A DNA stretch of 64,000 nt from Boswellia sacra (taxonomy: Eukaryota; Streptophyta; Magnoliopsida; Sapindales; Burseraceae): assembly GCA_013180625.2 (NCBI GenBank), contig SNVD02013723.1:310001-374000 (forward strand), given 5' to 3'. The first letter of the stretch is position 1. Every line of letters begins with the position of its first letter. The notes below the pieces were generated by a model. It was not told the DNA's origin and made no database searches. It saw only the letters and a program-made list of their open reading frames with translations. This document shows, piece after piece, positions 47,963 through 60,862 of the stretch. Both the position numbers and the translations under genes were made by a program.

Positions 47963-49365
47963 TAAGTCTTAAATAAGAAAAAAAAATATTATGAAAAGAT
48001 TTGAAGTTTAAAAATAAGTTAAATTCATACTTCAGATAAAAAAAAAACGACCCCTAAATCTGGTGTTGCTAATAGACGTTTCATTGAACTCCGTGGAAGT
48101 TATATTTCAAATCAAAGATAAGAGACTACAGGATATTTATGGGATAAAAAATAGACATTAACAATGAGATAAAATTTTATTTAAGAAGGGGCTTAAAAAA
48201 GAGTTTTAGTGGGACTTATATAATATCGAGTATTAAGTCCCACTAAACATGATCTTTTCATTTAAGAGCTTTGTGGAAATATAAGTGTATATATGCATGC
48301 ATGGCGTGTAGTAGCTTTTAAGCACAGAGTAATCTTTCCCATTTCAGAACATGGCATGATGACAGCCCATGACCAATATAATATTTATATACCCTAGCCA
48401 TAAAATGAATAAAAAATTTTCACAATATCTGTACTATCATGATGTATTCCATGTTAAATTAAAAAAAACCAAATTTTATGATCCTTAAAACGAATAAAAA
48501 AAAAGTTCCAGATCCTTCTACTTAAATAAGTATAAGATTACAATTAAATTAAAAAAAAATAAAAAGTGTCACTTAATGAAAAGGATACTTAAACTTACGA
48601 TTAGAAAAAAAATAAAATAAATGATAAGCGATCTTAATCCAATAAGAATACTTTCTCCCTCAAAGATAAAAGCCGATCTTAATCAAAGGCTATTTTATAT
48701 ATATCCCATTATTAAAGAAAAAAAAATAATTCTTTATCAATTACACAAAGATTAATCCATTTAGCCACAATTTTGAATCTCATTAACCCCCACCTAAAAA
48801 ATAAATAAAGGAAAAATTATAATAAAATATAACAAATAAGATAATTAATATTGAGTGAGTGGACTAATTGACAACAACAATTATTTTCTCCTAATATATA
48901 TATTTTCTATCTAACAATACCTCCCTCCCACGCCAGCTTATCTGTCTTCAATTTCAATTGTTTTTTCCTATAAAATTAATTAAAATCTATTAAAGTTCTT
49001 TCTCTTTAAATTTTAAATAATCACAAAATCTCATCCTCAAATGTAATTGACACCAAATTATATGTTTTTCTCTCTTTCTATCTCCCTTTCAGACACCAAA
49101 TTAAGAAATATTTTATTGATTATTTCGTTGCATGAATACGATAAACAATTGATTAATGTTAAAATCAGAAAAAAAAATTATTGTCATTGATATAATTGGA
49201 TAAATTTAAAAAGAATTACTATCTTTGATATAATTGTATATAAAATTTAAGAAACTGTATACAAAGAAAGAAAAAAAAAATCAAACACCATTAAAAATAA
49301 ATAATAATTTAATTAAAGGTCAAATTAAAGAAAAAAACTGAAACACCATTAAAATCATTGGATAA
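47963..49365. other. Unit 3 spacer
   Basis: Collinear in part with unit 2 (39,590-40,080), including the empty site of the 39,704 MITE. No gene. Confidence 0.5.
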
Positions 49366-49747
49366 TGTTGTACACAGCGCGGAAGCGATACCACAAAACA
49401 ATCAAATGCACAACCACAAATTATGCCAAATAATTGAATATAATAGCAATTAAAGAGGCGACCAATTAACCAACAATGCAAAATATAGAGAACACCAAGA
49501 TTTAACGAGGTTCGGTATTGTTACCTGCATTCTCGGACGCCGCTGAAAAAACTTTCACTATCTTCAAAGAGAATTACAAACTTTTGAATCACAATACAAA
49601 TATCACAAATATTAGGTCAAACCACAAATACCCAAATAGTTAGGCCAAATTGTAATTACCCAAAAAATTGGGCAATACTACAAATACCAAAACGAAATAG
49701 GAAAAAAGAAATTATACAACCTTTAAGGTCCTTAATGAAAGGCCATA
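49366..49747 (-). repeat. 3' LTR of decayed copia (U3 missing)
   Basis: Aligns with 53,945-54,322 of the other LTR. The outer ~180 bp (U3 start) and the polypurine tract side are deleted where it meets pol. Confidence 0.75.
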
Positions 49748-52700
49748 TTCTCTGTCAAAAAACTGCAACGCCTCGAAATACGCCTAATAAAGTGGTTAAA
49801 CTCCCACAATGTTGATCAAGTCCAAACAATGACTACACTTGATCTCTGTCACAACCTTAGTTAACATATCTACGGGATTCTCAGCAGTCTCAATCTTCTG
49901 AAGTAAGATTTTTCCTTCATCAATGCTCTACCGTATAAAATAATACCCAACATCAATATATTTCGTACAAACATGGAACACCGGATTCTTCGCTAAATGG
50001 ATAGTACTTTGACTATCAGAATAAAAAGTGATCTTCTTCTGACCAATTCTCAATTCATCTAGCAATCCCTGTAACTAAATAGCTTCCTTCACAACCTCTT
50101 TCATTGCTGTATACTTTGTCTCTGTATTAGACAAAACCACCGTAGATTGTAAAGTAGACTTCCAACTTAGTGGTGCTCTTGCAAAAGTAAACACATAACC
50201 GGTTGTCGACTGACATTTTCTAAATCACTAGCATAATCAGAATCAACATAACCAATAGCATACTGATCACACGTATCATCCCTTTTAAAGACTAAGCAAA
50301 CATCTACGGTTTTCAACAAATACCGTAGAATCTATTTCACTGCTTGTTAATGTCCTTTACCAGGATCATGCATATACCTGCTCACAACTCCAACTGCATG
50401 TGAAATGTCAGGTCTTCTACATACCATAGCATACATAAGGCTACCAATAGCATTAGCATATGAAACTTGAGACATATACTCTTATTCCTCATCTGCACTA
50501 GGAGATAAAGATGCACTGAGCTTCATATAAGGAGTAAGCCAGACATTTACAGGTTTTGACTGCTCTCAAATGCCAAACTATTGTAATATCTTCTTCAGAT
50601 ATTGCTTTTGAGTCAAACAAATCTTGCTTCTCCCTCTATCTGTACTAATCTCCATACCTCGTATCTTCTGAGCTTCACCCAAATCTTTTATCTCAAACTT
50701 TTGATTCAATTTAGTCTTCAACTTCTCAATTTCTTAAACATTTATCGAAGCTATTAACATATCATCAACATACAAGAGTAGATAAATGAAAGAGCCATCA
50801 CGTTGCCTCTAAAAATACACACAATTATCAAATTTGCTTCTTGTGTACCTCTGAACTATCATAAACCGTTCAAATCGCTTGTACCACTACCTTAGAGATT
50901 ATTTCAAACCATAAAGCAATCTTTTTAGTTTCACACTAAAGTTTCCTTAACAGCAACTTTGAATCCCTCTGGCTGAGTCATGTAGATTTCTTATTCCAAG
51001 TCACCAAGAAAAAATTAAATTTTTACATCAAGTTGAACTAGTTTCATATTCATCTGAGCTACTGAGGCCAACAAAATTCTAATGGAAGAATGTTTCACAA
51101 ATGGAGAAAATACCTCATTGTAGTCAATTCTTTCCCTCTGAGCGTAGCCTTTAGCCACTAACCTTGCCTTTTAGCGGATGTCACTTTTGTTAGGAAATCC
51201 ATCTTTCTATATAAATACCTATTTGTACCCAATTACCTTTTTACTATTCGATAGTTGAGCTAGCTCCTAAGTTTCATTCTTTTGAAGAGACTGCATCTCT
51301 TCGCTCATAGTTGTCTTCCACTGATCAACTTCAGAACATCTGACACCTTTTTATAAGTGGAAGGAACATCATCATCAATAATTAGAAGTGCATAGGCCAC
51401 CATATCAGCAAATCAAGTAGGTTTGCAAATCTCATGTTTTGGCCTATTAATTGCAATAGATTCTTGTTACCGTCGAGGTTCCTAAGTAGAACCAACTCCA
51501 TCATCTCCCAAATCTTCCTCTGTCACAGGAGTACCATCATATGTCTCAACAGATTTAACTGAGTTCAATATTGTTGTTTCAAACTCCACTTGCTGTTACA
51601 TATGCTCCACCTATTGTAGAGTGCTCTTCACCTTTGTCTGATTTTTTGATTTCTTTAACATTGAAAACTCATCAAATGTCACATCTGGACTGGATATAAT
51701 CTTCCTTGAACTAGGACACCAAAGACGATATCTTTTAAACCCTGAAGAAATCCCAAGAAAATTGCTTTCTCGGCTATAGGATCCATTTTAGATTCTTTCA
51801 CATGATAATATGCAGTGGAACCAAAAATATGTAAAGAATCATAATCAGAAAGAAGCTGTCTAGACCATATCTTCAATGGAGTTCTATCACTAATAGCAAC
51901 TGAAGGTAGACGATTAATAAGATGACATGCATAAGTTACAGCCTCTTGCCCAACCTAGCATTAGACAACATGCACCAAACTTTCTCCAACAATGTCTGGT
52001 TCATGCATTCTGCCACCCTATTCTGTTGTGGTGTATCTCTAACAGTAAAATGACGTACAATACCTTTATTTGGACACAATTTCAAAAATTGATCACTGCA
52101 ATACTCACCACCATTATATGTCCTTAGATGCTTGATCTTCTTGCCAGTTTATGTCTCAATCATCTTTTTCCAGTTAAAGAAAACACTAAGTACATCATCT
52201 TTTGATTTCAAGTAGTACATCCAAGTTCTTTTGGAAAAGTCATCAACAAAAGTAATAAAGTAGTGCCTACCTCCCATAGATACGGCTTTGGTTGGTCTCC
52301 AAACATCTGAGTGAACATAATTAAGAATACCCTTGGTATTATGAATAGCGATGCCAAATTTCACTCTCTTCTGCTTTCTCAGAACATAATACTCACAAAA
52401 ATCCAGCTTGCAGGTCTTTGCACCTTTTAATAAGCCTCGTTTCACCAAACTGAGCAAGGCTTTCTCATCTGCATGTCTTAATCGTATATGCCACAGTCTA
52501 GTGATATCTGAATCTGAATCATTCTCATAAACCTTGGTTGTTGATCCAATAATCATACTACCATTATGGTAATACAAGTTGTTCTTCCTAGTGCCTTTCA
52601 ATACCACAAGAGCGCCTAAAGTGACCCTCAGAATGCTATCTCGAATAGATACTGCACAACCTTTAGATTCTAAGGCTCCCAAAGAGATGAGATTCTTTTT

Positions 52701-53926
52701 CAACTTCTATATATACCGACCATCTATCAGAACCCTAGTCAGTCCATCATGATTCCTTAATCGGATCGAACCTATCCCAGCAGTCTGACAAATATCATCA
52801 TTGCCCATATACACAATTCCACTATCAAGCTCTTTAAAATTAAAGAAACATTCCTTATGTGGACATATATGATAAGTACAACCCGAATCCATAATCCACT
52901 CATCAAAACCGAAAGTGGATGGGTGACCAACTAGACAGATATTTGAATTACTATCATCCTCATGCTCAACAACATATGCATTAGAAGCAGTCTTACCCTT
53001 ATTTCTTTTTCAACCTAGGACAATCTTTCTTCCAATGCCCTTTCTAATGACAAAAGACATACTCATCTTTCCTAGTCTACCCCTTGACCAAGATTTTCTC
53101 TTTTTTTCTGGTTTTCTACTTTGACTATGCACTCTCACTATCAATGCATCTATTGACTCATCCTTATGTTCTCTTTGGTCTTTCTTACGAATTTCATAAT
53201 TCAACAAAGCAGAACAAACTTCTTCAAAAGACAGTTTATTTTTCCCATGGATAAGAGTAATGCACAAATGATCTAATTCATCCGTAAGTGAGTCAATCAA
53301 TAGCATAGCCTTACCTTCATCTTTGAAGGTTTCATCTAAGTTTAACAAATTAGCAATTAACTTATTAAACTCATCAATATAAGAACTGATGCTCGGACCT
53401 GATTTCAATGGAAGACGAAATAATCTCTTCAATAGATACAACCGATTCTAATTGCCTTTCTTCATATATTTGTTTTCCAACACCTTCCATAGTTTGCTTC
53501 AAATGTCTCTTTTGTGATCGGATACTTCTGTTCTCTACATAGGCTAGAGCAAATCAAACCACAAGCTTTTATATTCAGCCTGTTCCAGTCTCTTGCACTG
53601 GAATATTCTAGTTTTGTTTCTTCTAGAACAATATCCAAATTTTGCTGATACAATCTGTCCAACACCCCACTCTGCCATAAGCCGAAATTATTTCGACCAT
53701 CAAATTTTTTAACATCTATTTTTGCATTTGTCACAGTCATTGTCTTCTCCGGGCTAGTTGATGATGATGCCATCACTGCCTTTCACAAATAAGCTTGATA
53801 CACAAAATTCTCCAATAACCAAGCTCCAACCAAATTATTATATTCAATAACTAGCAATCCAAATTCAACAGCCCAGAATAGTAGTAAGTGCTTCAATAAA
53901 ATAGCCACTCACTACCCAAAACCTTA

Positions 53927-53939
53927 GGCTCTGATACCA
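53927..53939 (-). other. Primer binding site (tRNA-Met)
   Basis: TGGTATCAGAGCC, five bases after the LTR end; the usual copia primer site. Confidence 0.9.
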
Positions 53940-53944
53940 ATTAT

Positions 53945-54500
53945 TGTGTGCAGAAGCAAAAGCAATACCACAAAACAATCAAATACACTACCACAAACTA
54001 TGCCAAATAATTGAATATAATAACAATTAAAGAGGCAACCAATCAACCAATAATATAAAATAGAGAGAACACCAAGATTTAACAAGGTTCGACATTGTTA
54101 CCTATATTCTCAAGCGCCGCTGGAAAAACTTTCACTATCTTCAAAGAGAATTACAAACTTTTGGGTCATAATGCAAATATCACAACTATTGGATCAAACC
54201 ACAAATATTAAAATGGTTGGACTAAATTGTAATTACCCAAACAATTGGACAATACTACAAATATCCAAAACAAAAGAGGGAAAAAGAAATTATACAAACT
54301 TTAAGGTCCTTAATGAAGGGCCTTAAACTATGAGGTCTTACATTGAGACCTTACAAATGTAGAGGGGTAAAAGAGAATTTGAAAAAGGACACTTAAACAT
54401 CTTACACATGACTTCTTTTATAAGCCCATATGAGACCCAAGCTTTACTACTTAACCAATGTGAGATTTCTTTCACTTATATATGAGCCAAAAGCTCAACA
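53945..54500 (-). repeat. 5' LTR of decayed copia (556 bp)
   Basis: Reads TGTTGAGCTTTTGGC...CACACA on the minus strand, bounded by the TSD outside and the primer binding site inside. Confidence 0.85.
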
Positions 54501-54976
54501 GATAATTTTAAAAAAATTATTATAAGAATTTCTAAAATTAAAAATAAGTATAATTTAATATTCTCTAAAAGTATTTTAATATTTCAATTATATCCTCACT
54601 AAATAAGAAGTGAAGGCTAACGAGATGAAAAGTGGGATTGAATAAAACTATTGGTATACAAAAACATCAAAAATATTCATATTCGAAAAGATATAGAAAA
54701 AAGAAAAGTATCTTAATTAAACTCTACTTGACCATTATTAGAGAAAAATAATAATCAACAAATCATATTAATATCTTTTTATTTTATTTCGTTTATCTCA
54801 TAATCAAATCGCAACTTTATGACCAAGTAAGCCATTCAATATATAGACGTACAACTTGGGGACCAAGTAAATTGCTTAATATAAATAGCCACAAAATTAA
54901 CACGAACTAAATTGCTAAACAGGTAAATATAAATAGCCGAAAAATTAACACGCCATTAACAAACACATCATAAACC

Positions 54977-56112
54977 ATGTTTTATTTATCCCTCAAATCC
55001 TTCCAAATTAAACTATTTAACTCCAAAAATCAAATCCGAAAAACATCCCAAATTGCTTCTCTATTGGGTCCACCAGAGCTCCACAATGAAGCAATGGCAT
55101 CTCTACTGGGTCCTCCAAAGCCTCTCATGGGTTTGACTGACAATGGTTCAACAACTTTTCTCTCTTCAGGCAATCATTGTCTTGACTTCTTTTTCCACGT
55201 GGTCCCCGGCACTCCACCTCATTCTTTAAACGAGCATCTGCAAGCCGCATGGGCCCACAATCCATTGACCACACTCAAGCTTGTATGTAATCTGAGAGGA
55301 ATATGCGGTACCGGAAAGAGTGATATAGAAGGCTTCTATACGGCCGCTATTTGGATGCACTCGCTGCACCCAAGACCCTGGGAAGGCAAACATTGCGGCG
55401 GGTGCATTGCTTCCACATGAAATTATACGATCTCTAAAAGATGGTGATGGTGGGCAAGTGGCGGAGCTTCAGTAGAATAGAATGGTCAATGATTTGTTAA
55501 AGAAGGCAAGTTGACCAACTGCATCGTTGCGTGTGACGTTTCTGGTGGAATCCCAATGCAGCTTCCGTGGCTCTCGGTGTGTTGGTTTCTGAGTTGAGTG
55601 AAGGGCCATGCAAGGGGAAGTTAATTGCGTTCAGTCAAAACCCTAAGCTTCAAATGGTAAAAGGAGTTAATCTCCGAGCCAAAACTAGGTTTGTGCGGAA
55701 GATGAAGCGGGGGACGAACACTGACTTTCAGAAAGTGTTTAATGTCATATTGCAAGTGGCTGTGAACAGGAAGTTGAAGCCTGAACAAATGATCAAAAGA
55801 TTGTTTGTGTTTAATGACATGGAGTTCGATCAAGACTCGATGAACCCACGGGAGACAGACTATGAAGCAATTCGAAGAAAGTACGCGGAGAAAGGGTATG
55901 GGAAGGTGGTGCCAGAGATTATGTTTTGGAATTCAAGACACTCCATTGCTACACCTGTTCCTGGGAAACAAAAAGGGGTAGCACTTGTGAGTGGGTTCTC
56001 GAAGAATTTGCTCAAGTCGTTCTTTGACAGTGAGGGGTCCATTGACCTGGAGCTTGTCATGGAAGCGGCCATATCTGAAAAGGAGTACCAGAAGCTAGAA
56101 GTGGTGGATTAA
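54977..56112 (+). pseudogene. DUF2828/vWA pseudogene, copy 3 (internally deleted)
   Basis: The 5' part (54,977-55,380) matches copies 1 and 2. It then jumps from the codons after CTGCACCCAAGACCCTGG to the GKAKIAAG region, a loss of about 800 bp. A TAG replaces TGG near 55,473. Nine bases of the MIDAS motif are gone (gtttctggtggaatccc), and a base is lost near 55,562 before the frame resumes at 55,567. It shares with copy 2 the lost start codon (ATT) and the longer leader beginning MF(S/Y)LS. Dead gene. Confidence 0.93.
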
Positions 56113-56154
56113 TTTATACCATTGTTCATTTATTTAGTTATTATTATTATGTGT

Positions 56155-56460
56155 TGAAGAGAAGACAGAATTATTTCTTATTCATTTCTGGATAAAAGTT
56201 TGCTTAATATTTAAGCAACCGTACATCAATATATATACATACAAGAAAAAAGCTTAACTGCCTAACAACCTTGCTGAGTCAGCTATCACTTGACTTTTCA
56301 GCAATATTCCTATACATGTTTTAACATAATGTTTTACTACAACTGCAGCTAATTAACTAACTGATTTTTGACACAATAATACTAACTTCCATCAGCAATG
56401 CATCAACCTGTAGAAGCTCTGACTTCATGTGTGTCCAGCTTAGCTTGATGCTCATCAACA
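56155..56460 (-). repeat. 3' LTR of young copia
   Basis: 306 bp, TGTTGATGAGC...CTTCTCTTCA on the minus strand, identical to the 5' LTR except for the A-run length. Confidence 0.95.
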
Positions 56461-59400
56461 GGCCCCCTCAAGCTAAGCACTGATTCTTTAACAGTCAATT
56501 TGTCTCTAAGAAACTGAAATTGATTTACAGCAAGTGGTTTGGTAAACAAGTCTGCAGTTTGATATTCAGAAGGCACATATCTAACTTCTAGTTGCTTAGC
56601 AGTCACCTTTTCTCTAATAAAATGCACATCTATCTCTATATGTTTAGTCCTGGCATGAAACACAGGATTTGAAGCAAGCAGACCAGCACCAATATTATCA
56701 CTCCAGAGTATAGGACAAGTCACTAGATCAACCTTCAGTTCTTTTAGTAAGCTTTGGAACCATACAATTTCTGTTGCAGCATCTGCTAGTGCTCTGTATT
56801 CTGCCTCTGTAGAAGATCTTGCAACAACTTTTTGTTTTCTAGAACACCACTGCACTAAGTTTCCTCCAAGAAATACACAATAACCAGTTGTTGATCTCCT
56901 ATCATCTAAGTTTCCTGCCCAGTCTGCATCAGTGTATGCTTCTAGAGTGATTTGTGCTGCTGGTTTGAAGTGAAGGCCGAAATTTGCAGTCCCTTTTAGA
57001 TATCTCAACACCTTTTTCAATGCTTGCCAATGCTGAGAGGTTGGTGCTTGCAGGAACTGACTAAGTTTGTTAATAATAAAGGCAATGTCTGGTCTTGTAA
57101 GGGTAAGATATTGTAATGCACCAATGATGCTTCTATATAGAGAGGGCTGCTCAAATGGAGATCCATCCTGCAAAGAAAGTTTAGTTCCGGATGATGCAGG
57201 AATAGGACTACTTTTAGCTTCAGCCATTCTGTTTTTGATCATCAAATCATTAAGATATTTGGTTTGAGTCAGATACAAACCAGAAGCATCTCTGTAAGCC
57301 TCAAATCCCAGGAAATAACTTAATGATCCAAGGGCTTTAAGAGCAAACAACTTGTTCAAGTCAGATACTACTTTGTTTATGAGTGAAGAGTCATTTCCAG
57401 TTATTAAAATGTCATCCACATATACCAGAAGATATAGACTCTTTCCTGAAGAATGACAAATAAACAAGCTGTTGTCTGAAACAGAATTACTAAACCCCCA
57501 CTGCAGCAAGGCTTGTTTAAGTTTGTCAAACCAAGCTCTAGGAGCTTGTTTTAATCCATATAATGCTTTATTAAGTTTGCACACATATGATGGATGAGTA
57601 GCATCAACAAAACCTTCTGGTTGAGCCATGTATACTTCTTCTTGCAAATCTCCATTCAGAAAAGCATTGTTGATGTCAACTTGTTGTATATCCCAGCCAT
57701 AAGAAACTGCCAATGTTAATATGATTCTAATAGTTGAAGCTTTAACAACTGGACTAAAAGTTTCAAAAAAATCAAGACCAGGTGTTTGTTGAAACCCCTT
57801 GGCAACTAGCCTGGCTTTATACTTTTGAAGAGTGCCATCTGCATTGTACTTAATCCGATATACCCATCTGTTTTCAACAATGTTCATAGTGTTATGAAAT
57901 GGAACAAGAGTCCAGGTAGAGTTTTGGATCAAGGCATTATATTCTTGTTGCATTGCAGCTAACCATTGAGGATTTGATAATGCTTCCTGGACAGTAGTTG
58001 GTTCTATAGTAGAGAGACTAGAGATGGCTGAGAAAGAGTAGGGTATTTTGGGTTTAAGATGACCAGTTTTGGATCTGGTTTGCATGGGATGAGTGTTTGA
58101 TGGTTGGGAGCTAAAAGACAATGATTTATCTGATTGTACCTGATCATTAGCATGAGTGTTCCTGGTATGAGAAGAAATAATGTGATCATTTGTTAAAGGA
58201 GATTGATCTGCACATGCCAACATAGAAGGAGACTGACTTGTATTGGAATTTATATCCTGATTTTGAGCTCCATATGAAAATGAAGTAGGAAAAATCCAAG
58301 AGGAAGATTTACAATCAGTAGAATTTGAAGGAGAATCAGACTTAGAAGAAGAATCAGATTGAGAACTGAAATTTGACACAAAAGGAAAGTCCATTTCATC
58401 AAAATTGACACTAATTGATATATAAACTCTCCCATCAGAACTTAAACACTTATAACCTCTATGAATTGGACTGTAACCTAAGAAAACACACTTTGAAGAG
58501 TGAAAACTGAACTTGTTCTTGTTATATGGTCTGAGATATGGATAACAAGCACATCCAAAAACTTTCAGGAAACAATAATCTGGTTTGGAATGAAAAAGAG
58601 TTTCAAAAGGTGAATAATGTGACAGAGTAGAAGATGGTAATCTATTAATTAGATACACTGCAGTTTGGAAGGCATCCCACCAAAAATGAAGTGGCATGGA
58701 TGCTTGGGCTAGGAGAGTGAGGCCAGTTTCTACAATGTGTCTGTGTTTTCTCTCAGCTCTCCCATTCTGTTGATGTTGATAAGGACAAGGATGTCGAAAA
58801 AGGATGCCTTGAGTTGTGAGGTAAGGCAAAAGACTTCTGTATTCACCCCCCCAATCTGTTTGCACACACTTAAGTTTCTTTTCAAATTGTTTTTCAACAA
58901 GAGTATGAAAGTTAATGAAGATTTGTTTCACTTCAGATTTGGTTCGAAGGGGAAATATCCAAGTGTATTTTGTAAAATCATCAACAAAGTGCACATAGTA
59001 TCTATAACCTTCTACAGAAGAAAGAGGAGCAGGTCCCCAGATGTCAGAATGAACAAGTTCTAAAGGAAATTTTGTTTTATTGTTTGAACTTGGAAATGTA
59101 GCTTGACAAGCTTTACCATACTGACATGATGAACAAAAGCTTTGCTTAGTAGCATTTGTAACATCCAGAGAAAGAAGTTTACATATTCTAGATACAACTT
59201 GACAATTAGGATGTCCTAACCTTCTATGCCATAGATCAAATTGATTACAACTGACACTTAACATAGCAGTAGGAATAGAAATGCAATTCTGAGAGGAATT
59301 TACAGACTTAGAAAGAAAACCAAGTGAAGAAGATCCAGCAGTTGGCACATGCAGTTTATATAAGCCATCTTCAAGTGTTCCTTGAAGCAAGATTCTCCCC

Positions 59401-60848
59401 GAAATTTTGTCCTTAATAAGACAGAAATTATCATAGAATTCAGCAATAACACCATTATCTTTTGTAAATTGAGATACACTAAGTAAATTCTTAGTTATTT
59501 TAGGAACATGAAGAATTTTGTTTAAAGAAAGAACTCTACCAGGATATAAGGAATTTAATTCTGCAGAACCAACATGCTGAATAGGAAGAGTATTACCATT
59601 TCCAACAATGAGCTGCTCAGGACCATTGTAATCTGATTGAACTGTAAGATTGTTCAAATTGGAGGTAATGTGATCTGTGGCTCCACTGTCCATGTACCAG
59701 GATGCATCATTCACAGTAGAAGGACTAGCAACAAATGCTTGAGAATTGCCTTGAAAGCCTTGAGAATTCTGACTTGTTTGAGGTCCAGCCACATTGTTAT
59801 TTGCACTTACCACACCTGTTCTGTTTGTATGAGATATAGGACCTTGATATTGAATATTAAACCTATGATAACATTGAATTGCTGAGTGTCCAGCTTTTCC
59901 ACACACTTGACAGATAATTTTTCCTCTATTGAAGTTCTTTCCTCTTGCTCTGCCTCTGTTATTTTGTGAACCTCCTCTAAAGAATTGAGGATATTGAGAA
60001 TGAAATGGTTCTGATGACTGCTTATATGAGTACTGATTTCCACTGTTAAATTTCTTAGCAAAGTTGGCAGAATACGAAGGAAGACCAGTAGCAGAGAAGT
60101 GAGCTACACTAGCACTTTGCATATTAACATTATAATTCGAATTGTACTGAGCAAGTCTTTGCTCATGAGATTCTAAATGCAGCTGAGCTTCTTCAATGGT
60201 GATGAAATCAGTTCTGGAAGTAAGGTTAACTACAACAGATTCAAATTCTGGACCTAAGCCTCCATAGATGTATGTTAACAACTCATCATCAGTCATGAAA
60301 TTTCCAGTAGCAGAAATCTTGTCTCCAATTTCTTTCATTTTTAGAACATAATCAGCAACAGACATTGAGCCTTTCTTTGTGTTTTGAAGCATACTACGCA
60401 AATTCATTAATTGAGATTTAGATTGAGAGACAAATAATCTGTCAAGAGTTTGCCATACCTCAAAGGAGCTTTTACACTTAACAACATATCCAAACATTGT
60501 TTCAGAAATTGAAGCTAAAAGCCAGCTGAGAATCAGTTTATCCATGCGACACCATAAGGTATATTCTGGATTATTTTGAGTTGAGATAACAGAGGATCCA
60601 TCAGAGGATTGGATCTCAACAACTGATGGAGGACAGGTTCTTTCTCCAGTGAGAAAGTCTTCAAGTCCATACGCACTCAAAGCTGGAAAGATTTGTGACT
60701 TCCAGAAGCTGAAATTGCTCTTATTAAGTTTGAAAGATAGAGAGGGTAAGCTAGGTAGTGGCGGATTCAAGAAATTCATTTGTGAGAAATTGAAATTTGA
60801 TATGTCAGGATTGTTTGGCAGGTGAGAAAATGAAGGAAAATTGACCAT
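56403..60848 (-). CDS. Copia gag-pol polyprotein (intact)
   Basis: 1481 codons without interruption. In order: gag (about 40-300, SNFSFWKSQIF; UBN2-like), zinc knuckle CQVCGKAGHSAIQC (313-326), aspartic protease with DSG at 387-389, integrase zinc region (LWHRRLGH...CSSC, about 539-574) and core with D602, D665 and E699, reverse transcriptase (about 985-1230; D1058 in QVDINNAF and YVDD at 1143-1146), and RNase H (about 1303-1440; D1307, E1348, D1384). All catalytic residues are present, so the element may still be mobile. The last ~19 codons run through the polypurine tract into the 3' LTR, where the stop lies. Gag and pol share one frame, as in most plant copia elements. Confidence 0.95.
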   Translation of the reverse strand: MVNFPSFSHLPNNPDISNFNFSQMNFLNPPLPSLPSLSFKLNKSNFSFWKSQIFPALSAYGLEDFLTGERTCPPSVVEIQSSDGSSVISTQNNPEYTLWCRMDKLILSWLLASISETMFGYVVKCKSSFEVWQTLDRLFVSQSKSQLMNLRSMLQNTKKGSMSVADYVLKMKEIGDKISATGNFMTDDELLTYIYGGLGPEFESVVVNLTSRTDFITIEEAQLHLESHEQRLAQYNSNYNVNMQSASVAHFSATGLPSYSANFAKKFNSGNQYSYKQSSEPFHSQYPQFFRGGSQNNRGRARGKNFNRGKIICQVCGKAGHSAIQCYHRFNIQYQGPISHTNRTGVVSANNNVAGPQTSQNSQGFQGNSQAFVASPSTVNDASWYMDSGATDHITSNLNNLTVQSDYNGPEQLIVGNGNTLPIQHVGSAELNSLYPGRVLSLNKILHVPKITKNLLSVSQFTKDNGVIAEFYDNFCLIKDKISGRILLQGTLEDGLYKLHVPTAGSSSLGFLSKSVNSSQNCISIPTAMLSVSCNQFDLWHRRLGHPNCQVVSRICKLLSLDVTNATKQSFCSSCQYGKACQATFPSSNNKTKFPLELVHSDIWGPAPLSSVEGYRYYVHFVDDFTKYTWIFPLRTKSEVKQIFINFHTLVEKQFEKKLKCVQTDWGGEYRSLLPYLTTQGILFRHPCPYQHQQNGRAERKHRHIVETGLTLLAQASMPLHFWWDAFQTAVYLINRLPSSTLSHYSPFETLFHSKPDYCFLKVFGCACYPYLRPYNKNKFSFHSSKCVFLGYSPIHRGYKCLSSDGRVYISISVNFDEMDFPFVSNFSSQSDSSSKSDSPSNSTDCKSSSWIFPTSFSYGAQNQDINSNTSQSPSMLACADQSPLTNDHIISSHTRNTHANDQVQSDKSLSFSSQPSNTHPMQTRSKTGHLKPKIPYSFSAISSLSTIEPTTVQEALSNPQWLAAMQQEYNALIQNSTWTLVPFHNTMNIVENRWVYRIKYNADGTLQKYKARLVAKGFQQTPGLDFFETFSPVVKASTIRIILTLAVSYGWDIQQVDINNAFLNGDLQEEVYMAQPEGFVDATHPSYVCKLNKALYGLKQAPRAWFDKLKQALLQWGFSNSVSDNSLFICHSSGKSLYLLVYVDDILITGNDSSLINKVVSDLNKLFALKALGSLSYFLGFEAYRDASGLYLTQTKYLNDLMIKNRMAEAKSSPIPASSGTKLSLQDGSPFEQPSLYRSIIGALQYLTLTRPDIAFIINKLSQFLQAPTSQHWQALKKVLRYLKGTANFGLHFKPAAQITLEAYTDADWAGNLDDRRSTTGYCVFLGGNLVQWCSRKQKVVARSSTEAEYRALADAATEIVWFQSLLKELKVDLVTCPILWSDNIGAGLLASNPVFHARTKHIEIDVHFIREKVTAKQLEVRYVPSEYQTADLFTKPLAVNQFQFLRDKLTVKESVLSLRGPVDEHQAKLDTHEVRASTG

Positions 60849-60862
60849 GGCTTTCGTCTCTT

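Larger units (their letters stand above)
49366..54500 (-). mobile_element. Decayed Ty1/copia retrotransposon (Tnt1-like)
   Basis: Minus-strand element flanked by the perfect 5-bp duplication gataa (49,361-49,365 and 54,501-54,505). The 5' LTR is 54,500-53,945 and the 3' LTR 49,747-49,366. A tRNA-Met-type primer site TGGTATCAGAGCC follows the 5' LTR (53,939-53,927). Gag (53,776-53,010, KFDGRNNFGLWQ), a zinc knuckle with a stop in it (CH*KGHWKKDC), protease (MDSGCTYHIC, near 52,892), integrase (52,703 down) and RT/RNase H (about 51,900-49,800) are recognisable but broken by many stops and frameshifts. It cannot move by itself. Confidence 0.9.
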
